NCBI GenBank assembly: GCA_030783905.1
Contig: JAQAHH010000009.1
Location: 372,001-436,000 of the forward strand
Direction: 5' to 3'
Source: Bisgaard Taxon 45
Lineage (GTDB): Bacteria; Pseudomonadota; Gammaproteobacteria; Enterobacterales; Pasteurellaceae
Length of the DNA: 64,000 nt
The stretch's first letter is position 1. Every line of letters begins with the position of its first letter. The notes beneath the pieces were generated by a model. The model did not search any database and was not told the DNA's origin. It saw only the letters and a program-made list of their open reading frames with translations. Below are positions 58,407-64,000 of the stretch, piece after piece. The translations under genes were made by a program, and so were the position numbers.

Positions 58407-60401
58407 TTACTGCTTGTTTAACTGTTGCAACACACCAAAAGTGACATCATCCAACTCGATAAAACCGCCTTGAGTGGTTAATTTTGTTGCACAATACATA
58501 ACTTCCCAATCACCTGCAGGTAACAAGAAAGTTTGTAATTTTTGTTTCGCATTAATCAAAAAAAGCCATTGATTATCTAAAAGTACTTGTAACGCTTTGC
58601 TTTCTTGATTATGCCAATCCGCGATAGTCATTGGCTCACCTTGGGTATTAAGCCACTGAACATTCACATCAGACCACCAACGATCTTGCTGTAAACTCGC
58701 TATTTTTTTTCTTAACGCAATCGTTTGCTTAGTTGCGTTAAATAATAACGGATTAAAGTCTTGCCATTTAAGCCAGGCTATTTCATTATTTTGGCAATAG
58801 GCATTATTATTACCAAACTGAGAATTACCAAACTCATCCCCCGCCAGTAACATTGGTGTGCCATTTGCTAAGAGCAAATTCATCAGTAAGGCAATGCTAC
58901 TTAAAACACGGTCATGTTCCACCGTACTGGAAATATTGTCGATGCCTTCAACACCATGGTTATAACTGTAATTTTGGTTCCGCCCATCACGGTTATTTTC
59001 GCCATTTGCCCAATTGTGTTTTTCGTTATAACTGACTAAATCACGTAAAGTAAAACCATCATGTGCGGTAATAAAATTGATCGAACTATGCACTTGACGA
59101 CAACCTTGTTGGAACAGATCACTTGAGCCTGCCAAGCGTTGGGCAAATGCACCATTTTCACCACTCTTCCATAACCAAAAACGTGTCACATCATCGCGAA
59201 AACGATCATTCCATTCTGCAAAGTAAGTAGGAAATTTACCCACTTGATAGCCGAAATCACCAATATCCCAAGGTTCTGCAATCAACTTACAGCCTTGTAA
59301 ACGCGGTTCAGCTTGAATAGCTGCAAATAACTGTGCTTGTGGATTAAAACCGCCTTCTCCCTCACGCCCCAACACAGTACCTAAATCAAAACGGAAACCA
59401 TCGACATGGCACGCCTCTACCCAATAACATAAACAATCTATCACCCAACGGCGCGTCATGGGATGAGATAAATTCAGGGTATTACCACAGCCCGTCCAGT
59501 TATAATAATGCCCTTGCGTATCTTGCCAATAGTAAGTTTCATCATCAATGCCACGCTGACTGAACGTCGGAAAATGTTTTTCTGATTCAGCCGTATGGTT
59601 AAATACCATATCTAAAATCACTTCGATGCCCGCTTGATGTAACGCTTTGACCATCATTTTAAATTCATTTAATGCACTCATACTGCTCTGTTGAGTACTG
59701 TAGTTGGATTCTACCGCAAACATCGCTAGTGGGTTATATCCCCAATAATTGGCTAAGCCTTTTTCCTGTAAATGCCGTTCATCCGCTTGATATTGAATAG
59801 GCAATAACTCAACTGCCGTGATGCCTAATTCTTGCAAATACGCAATCATCTTTGGATGGGCCAAACCCGCATAAGTCCCACGCAACGTTTCTGGCAAATC
59901 CGCACGTAATTGCGTGAAACCTTTTACGTGCATTTCATAAATCACCGTTTGTGACCAAGGGGTGCGCAACGGTTTATCCGCTTGCCAATCAAACTGCTCA
60001 TCAATAATCACGGCTTTTGGTGCCAAAGGGGCGTTATCCCTTGAATCAGCCAAATCAAACCAAGCACATTTTTCTGCACTACTGAGATCCGGCTTGCCTA
60101 CCACTGCTTTAGCATAAGGATCCAACATTAATTTATTGGGGTTCGCTAAAGTGCGGTCTGTTTTGCCCGAAATTCGATAAGCATACGCTGTCCCAACTGC
60201 GATATCACTCACCCAAACATGCCAAATACCTTCATCGCTCGGCATTAAGTCAACCCGCTGCTCTTGCCCCTCGCTAAACAGACAAAGTTGAACACGTTGT
60301 GCTGCTTGAGAAAATAATGCAAAGTTATAGCCTATTTGTCCGGCTTCCGTTTGTTTTGAACACCCTAACGGATAAGGTTTCCCTGTTTTTATTGTTTTCA
60401 T
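58407..60401 (-). CDS. glgX: Glycogen debranching enzyme
   Basis: 664 residues. N-terminal CBM48-like domain (about residues 5-110) and GH13 catalytic domain. The conserved regions are DMVFNHTAE near residue 262, the nucleophile in GFRFDLGTVLG near residue 335, the acid in LIAEPWDIG near residue 373, and ITAHDGFTLRDLVSYNEKHN near residue 440. It removes short branches left by GlgP. Second of the glg genes after glgB. Confidence 0.96.
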   Translation of the reverse strand: MKTIKTGKPYPLGCSKQTEAGQIGYNFALFSQAAQRVQLCLFSEGQEQRVDLMPSDEGIWHVWVSDIAVGTAYAYRISGKTDRTLANPNKLMLDPYAKAVVGKPDLSSAEKCAWFDLADSRDNAPLAPKAVIIDEQFDWQADKPLRTPWSQTVIYEMHVKGFTQLRADLPETLRGTYAGLAHPKMIAYLQELGITAVELLPIQYQADERHLQEKGLANYWGYNPLAMFAVESNYSTQQSSMSALNEFKMMVKALHQAGIEVILDMVFNHTAESEKHFPTFSQRGIDDETYYWQDTQGHYYNWTGCGNTLNLSHPMTRRWVIDCLCYWVEACHVDGFRFDLGTVLGREGEGGFNPQAQLFAAIQAEPRLQGCKLIAEPWDIGDFGYQVGKFPTYFAEWNDRFRDDVTRFWLWKSGENGAFAQRLAGSSDLFQQGCRQVHSSINFITAHDGFTLRDLVSYNEKHNWANGENNRDGRNQNYSYNHGVEGIDNISSTVEHDRVLSSIALLMNLLLANGTPMLLAGDEFGNSQFGNNNAYCQNNEIAWLKWQDFNPLLFNATKQTIALRKKIASLQQDRWWSDVNVQWLNTQGEPMTIADWHNQESKALQVLLDNQWLFLINAKQKLQTFLLPAGDWEVMYCATKLTTQGGFIELDDVTFGVLQQLNKQ

Positions 60402-60474
60402 TTATATAATATTATTATTTTGATTACATAGTATTACTGCTTATACATAGGATAGCACAACCTATCAGATGCAA

Positions 60475-62667
60475 TTATTTTCCTTGGTACTTCAAATAAA
60501 TGGTGGCAAGTGGCGGAATAGACACGCAAATCGACTGTGCTCGACCATGACTTTCAATCATTTCGCTGCTCACTTCACCACCATTTCCGACATTTGATCC
60601 CTGATAAAATGCCGAATCGGTATTTAAAATTTCCACATAATTCCCCGCCATATTCACCCCAAAACGATATCCATGACGTGGTACAGGCGTAAAATTACTC
60701 ACCACAATAATCCGTTCACCGTTTTTACTGCGACGTTCAAAGGCAAATACCGAGTTTTGACGATCATCCACCACTAACCAATCAAATCCTTCTGGTGAAC
60801 CATCTAGTTCAAAGAGCGGTGCATTTTGTTGATAAAGATGATTCAGATCTTTTACCAACAACTGCACGCCTTGATGCCATCGCCCACCATACGCCTCTTC
60901 AAGTAAGAACCAATCAAGGCTTTCTTGATAATTCCATTCACGCCCTTGTGCAAATTCATTCCCCATGAAAAGTAATTTTTTACCCGGATAGCCCCACATA
61001 TAGCCATAATAAGCCCGTAAGTTGGCAAATTTCTGCCACGCATCACCCGGCATTTTACCGAGTAAGGAACATTTACCGTGTACCACTTCATCATGAGATA
61101 ATGGCAAAACAAAATTTTCACTATACTGATACACCATACCGAAGGTCATCTGTTCATGGTGATATTGGCGATACACGGGATCTTTTTGCATGTAAGACAG
61201 CGTGTCATTCATCCAACCCATATTCCATTTAAAGTGAAAACCTAACCCTCCCTCTTTGGACGGCTTTGTCACTCCGGCAAAAGAGGTGGATTCTTCTGCA
61301 ATCGAAAGCGCACCTTGTGCTTCAGAATCGATTTTCCAGTTAGTGTGTTTTAAAAATTCAATGGCTTCTAAATTTTCACGCCCACCATATTGATTCGGTA
61401 TCCATTCGCCTTCTGCACGGCTGTAATCACGATAAATCATCGAGGCAACCGCATCAACACGAATACCATCCAAACCAAAACGTTCTAGCCAATAAAGTGC
61501 ATTACTGGATAAAAAGTTACGCACTTCATTACGCCCATAGTTATAAATTAAGGTGTTCCAATCTTGGTGGTAGCCTTCACGCGGATCGGCATGCTCATAC
61601 AATGCGGTACCATCAAAGGCGGCTAACCCGTGGGTATCACTTGGGAAATGGCCAGGTACCCAGTCTAAAATCACATTAATTCCCGCCTCGTGGGCTTTTT
61701 CAATTAAACGTTTAAATCCATCTGCCGTACCAAATCGACTAGTTGGCGAATACAATCCTAGCGGCTGATAACCCCATGAGCCATCAAATGGAAATTCAGA
61801 AATAGGTAAGAATTCAATGTGTGTAAAGCCCATCTCTTTCACATATGGAATCAATTCATCGGCAATCTGATCATAGTCCAGCCAAAAGTTATTCTCTAAA
61901 TTGCGACGCCAAGAGCCAAGATGCACTTCATAAATAGAAATAGGCTGATCAAATTGATTTGCTTTGCGACGTTGTGCGGTCATCGGCACGATTTCAGGTA
62001 ATACGCTAATTTGCGATGCCGTATCAGGACGTAATTGCGAACTAAAGGCATAGGGATCAGCTTTTAAACGTAACTGCCCATGACAATCAATTAATTCAAA
62101 TTTATACAGTTGACCCAGTGAAGCTTTTGGTAAAAAAAGCTCCCACACACCGCTCTTTTGGTGAAAACGCATTGGGTGACGACGACCATCCCAATAATTG
62201 AAATCGCCCACAACCGACACACGTTTCGCATTCGGTGCCCATAAACGGAAATTTACCCCTGACACCCCATCACATTCCATAAAATGTGCACCGAGTACTT
62301 CATAAGGACGTAAATGAGACCCTTCACTTAATAACCAATTATCTAAATCAGCTATCATTGGATGAAAACGATAAGGATCTTCGATAATCTGTGATTCAGC
62401 GCCCCAAAAAACTTGTAATTGATAGGCAAAAAAGGTTCTTGTTTTCGGTATCACTGTAACAAAAAAGCCACGCTCATCAGCGCAATCTAACTCGCCAACC
62501 GCTTTTTGTGTTTCATTATTAATCACCACCACACGGCTTGCATCTGGCAATAGTGCCCGAATTTCAATACCATTCTCTGTTTCATGCATCCCTAATACAG
62601 AAAATGGGTCTGCATGCGTTCCTTCAAAAAATTGATTAATCACGGAAGGTGAAACTAATTGAACCAT
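60475..62667 (-). CDS. glgB: 1,4-alpha-glucan branching enzyme
   Basis: 730 residues, the long form with an N1 domain, CBM48 (about residues 125-215) and GH13 catalytic domain. Motifs are DWVPGHFP near residue 338, [17 protein letters not shown] near residue 402 with the nucleophile, SIAEEST near residue 458, and [12 protein letters not shown] near residue 522. It makes the alpha-1,6 branches of glycogen. First gene of the glg set, 31 bases after malQ. Confidence 0.97.
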   Translation of the reverse strand: MVQLVSPSVINQFFEGTHADPFSVLGMHETENGIEIRALLPDASRVVVINNETQKAVGELDCADERGFFVTVIPKTRTFFAYQLQVFWGAESQIIEDPYRFHPMIADLDNWLLSEGSHLRPYEVLGAHFMECDGVSGVNFRLWAPNAKRVSVVGDFNYWDGRRHPMRFHQKSGVWELFLPKASLGQLYKFELIDCHGQLRLKADPYAFSSQLRPDTASQISVLPEIVPMTAQRRKANQFDQPISIYEVHLGSWRRNLENNFWLDYDQIADELIPYVKEMGFTHIEFLPISEFPFDGSWGYQPLGLYSPTSRFGTADGFKRLIEKAHEAGINVILDWVPGHFPSDTHGLAAFDGTALYEHADPREGYHQDWNTLIYNYGRNEVRNFLSSNALYWLERFGLDGIRVDAVASMIYRDYSRAEGEWIPNQYGGRENLEAIEFLKHTNWKIDSEAQGALSIAEESTSFAGVTKPSKEGGLGFHFKWNMGWMNDTLSYMQKDPVYRQYHHEQMTFGMVYQYSENFVLPLSHDEVVHGKCSLLGKMPGDAWQKFANLRAYYGYMWGYPGKKLLFMGNEFAQGREWNYQESLDWFLLEEAYGGRWHQGVQLLVKDLNHLYQQNAPLFELDGSPEGFDWLVVDDRQNSVFAFERRSKNGERIIVVSNFTPVPRHGYRFGVNMAGNYVEILNTDSAFYQGSNVGNGGEVSSEMIESHGRAQSICVSIPPLATIYLKYQGK

Positions 62668-62698
62668 AACACATCCTCAAATTCGACTTTAATTAAGT

Positions 62699-64000
62699 TC
62701 ATGCATGACGCGCTTGATCAATCTCGCTTAAAAACGCGGTGATATGTTGATCACTAAATAGCTGTTCAAGTGTCCATGCGAGTTTTTTACGCCAGTTTGG
62801 ATATTCCCTATCAGTGCCAGGTAAATTAAATGACATTTCTTGGCTGAATAAATTTTCCAGTTGTACACCAATCAATCGCGTACGGCTTTTAGCTAAATAT
62901 TGGTGCAATACATAATTGAGGTGGGCATGCATCGCCATCGATAACGCGTTCCCTTCATAATTTGGTGGCAAATAGCCATCACGATGCAAAGTATCTAACA
63001 AAGCCTGTTTATCAATCACGCGTTGTGCATATTTTTGTTGCAACATCTCGCCGTCTAAAATCCCGAGTTGATGAAATAGCTGCAAATCAACACAATGCCA
63101 AAAACTTTGTAGTGACGGCACATCATGTGTACCAATAGTGGCGAAAGCGTTTACAGGAAACTGCTCACCTGGTGGGTATTGGCGATTACGTTGCTCAAAA
63201 TATAAAACGAAGTAAGAAAAAATCTGTAATTCGTTTAGTTTTGACCGCACTTCATCTGGTACCGTGCCTAAATCTTCCCCTACAATCAAACAACGATTAC
63301 GTTGGCTTTCAATGGCTAAGATTGCCATTAATTCATCAAATGGATAATAGACATACGCGCCATCTGCGGCTGTTTTTTCTTCTGGAATCAGCCATAAACG
63401 GAATAAGCCCATCACATGATCAATACGCAAAACACCAAAATGTTGCATATTACTGCGTAACATATCAATAAATGGTTGAAAACCACGACGTGTTAAGATC
63501 GCAGGATTATAAGGTGGTAAATTCCAATTTTGTCCAACTGGGCCTAATGGATCAGGTGGTGCCCCGATTGATGCATTAATCAAATACAATTCTGGATCGG
63601 TCCAAACATCCGCACTACCACGTGAGCTATTTACCGCTAAATCACCATAAATGCCTAAACTCATCCCTAAACGCGCACATAATGCTTGAATTTCCATTAA
63701 TTGTTCTGTCGCTAACCACTGTAACCAGGCATAAAACTCGATCTCTGCTTGATAGGTTTTGAGTAAACGCTGACGTTTCGCTTTACTTAAAGATTGCCAT
63801 TCACGACACCAACCTAACCAGCCAATCGTTTTCTCTGTTGGCATTTGTGGATGAGATTGACCATCTAAAACATCAAACAGCCCTTGCAACAAGAGGGGTT
63901 CGCCTTGCTGTTTCATAAATTGTAAGAAAGCCTGACGACGTTGAATAATTACCGCAGATTGACTGCGCTTTGAAAAGGCAAACAGTTGTTTCAGCGCAGT
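62699..64000 (-). CDS. malQ: 4-alpha-glucanotransferase (amylomaltase), partial at window edge
   Basis: 434 residues of the C-terminal part are present; the reading frame stays open to base 64000, and the family is about 690 residues, so the N-terminus lies outside. GH77 motifs are LRIDHVMGLFRLW near the nucleophile, CLIVGEDLGTVPDEV with the acid, and FATIGTHDVPSLQSFW. It rearranges malto-oligosaccharides and feeds them to phosphorylase. It precedes glgB, as in H. influenzae. A USS is inside it (63244). Confidence 0.95.
   Translation of the reverse strand, partial: TALKQLFAFSKRSQSAVIIQRRQAFLQFMKQQGEPLLLQGLFDVLDGQSHPQMPTEKTIGWLGWCREWQSLSKAKRQRLLKTYQAEIEFYAWLQWLATEQLMEIQALCARLGMSLGIYGDLAVNSSRGSADVWTDPELYLINASIGAPPDPLGPVGQNWNLPPYNPAILTRRGFQPFIDMLRSNMQHFGVLRIDHVMGLFRLWLIPEEKTAADGAYVYYPFDELMAILAIESQRNRCLIVGEDLGTVPDEVRSKLNELQIFSYFVLYFEQRNRQYPPGEQFPVNAFATIGTHDVPSLQSFWHCVDLQLFHQLGILDGEMLQQKYAQRVIDKQALLDTLHRDGYLPPNYEGNALSMAMHAHLNYVLHQYLAKSRTRLIGVQLENLFSQEMSFNLPGTDREYPNWRKKLAWTLEQLFSDQHITAFLSEIDQARHA

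Overview
The window reads as a stretch of Pasteurellaceae chromosome, most likely Pasteurella multocida or a close relative. I base this on protein sequence recognition, an AT-rich composition, gene neighbourhoods shared with Haemophilus influenzae and Escherichia coli, and 21 exact copies of the 9-base Hin-type DNA uptake signal (AAGTGCGGT or its complement). No rRNA, tRNA, insertion sequence, prophage or CRISPR array is visible. Nearly all of the DNA is core housekeeping sequence.

Layout. 1-805: tail of a yqjD-like gene, yqjE and a third small membrane-protein gene. 859-8356 (minus): topA, rnm, pyrD, pepN. 8451-11512 (plus): purE-purK behind a consensus PurR operator, then aspC. 11571-13990 (minus): moaACDE behind a Moco riboswitch, divergent from ybhK. 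15113-19899 (minus): nlpC, ihfA, pheT and pheS, with an unrecognised exported protein inserted between pheS and pheT. 20076-25167: a ClbS/DfsB-like gene, an RluA-family pseudouridine synthase, a histidine phosphatase, folC-accD and truA. 25331-29552: a patatin-like protein, rplY, a DedA protein, a bioD2/ynfK-type gene and an mlc-like regulator that has lost the zinc-site cysteines. 29848-33673: asnS and pbpC. 33726-41147: rsmI divergent from lpoA-yraN-diaA-dolP, then ribE divergent from norM and a Gfo/Idh/MocA oxidoreductase. 41289-44498: lipoprotein pcp, a shortened pcp paralogue, yecM and argS. 44548-47324: a candidate small RNA, mdh, and argR with tandem ARG boxes and a yfcH-like gene. 47383-51540: a 26-residue YnhF-like membrane microprotein, purR and ppc. 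51798-52832: an orphan periplasmic binding protein. 52927-64000 (minus): the glycogen cluster malQ (cut by the window edge)-glgB-glgX-glgC-glgA-glgP.

Four regulators are encoded here (IhfA, Mlc, ArgR, PurR). Two of them have convincing target sites in the window: PurR at purE and ArgR at argR itself. Many terminators are built from two USS copies in inverted orientation.

I do not see a large new system. The observations most worth following are the small RNA candidate at 44548-44626, the gene inserted between pheS and pheT, the zinc-site-less Mlc, the glycine-zipper-less Pcp paralogue, the YnhF-like microprotein, and several unassigned palindromes in promoters and leaders.
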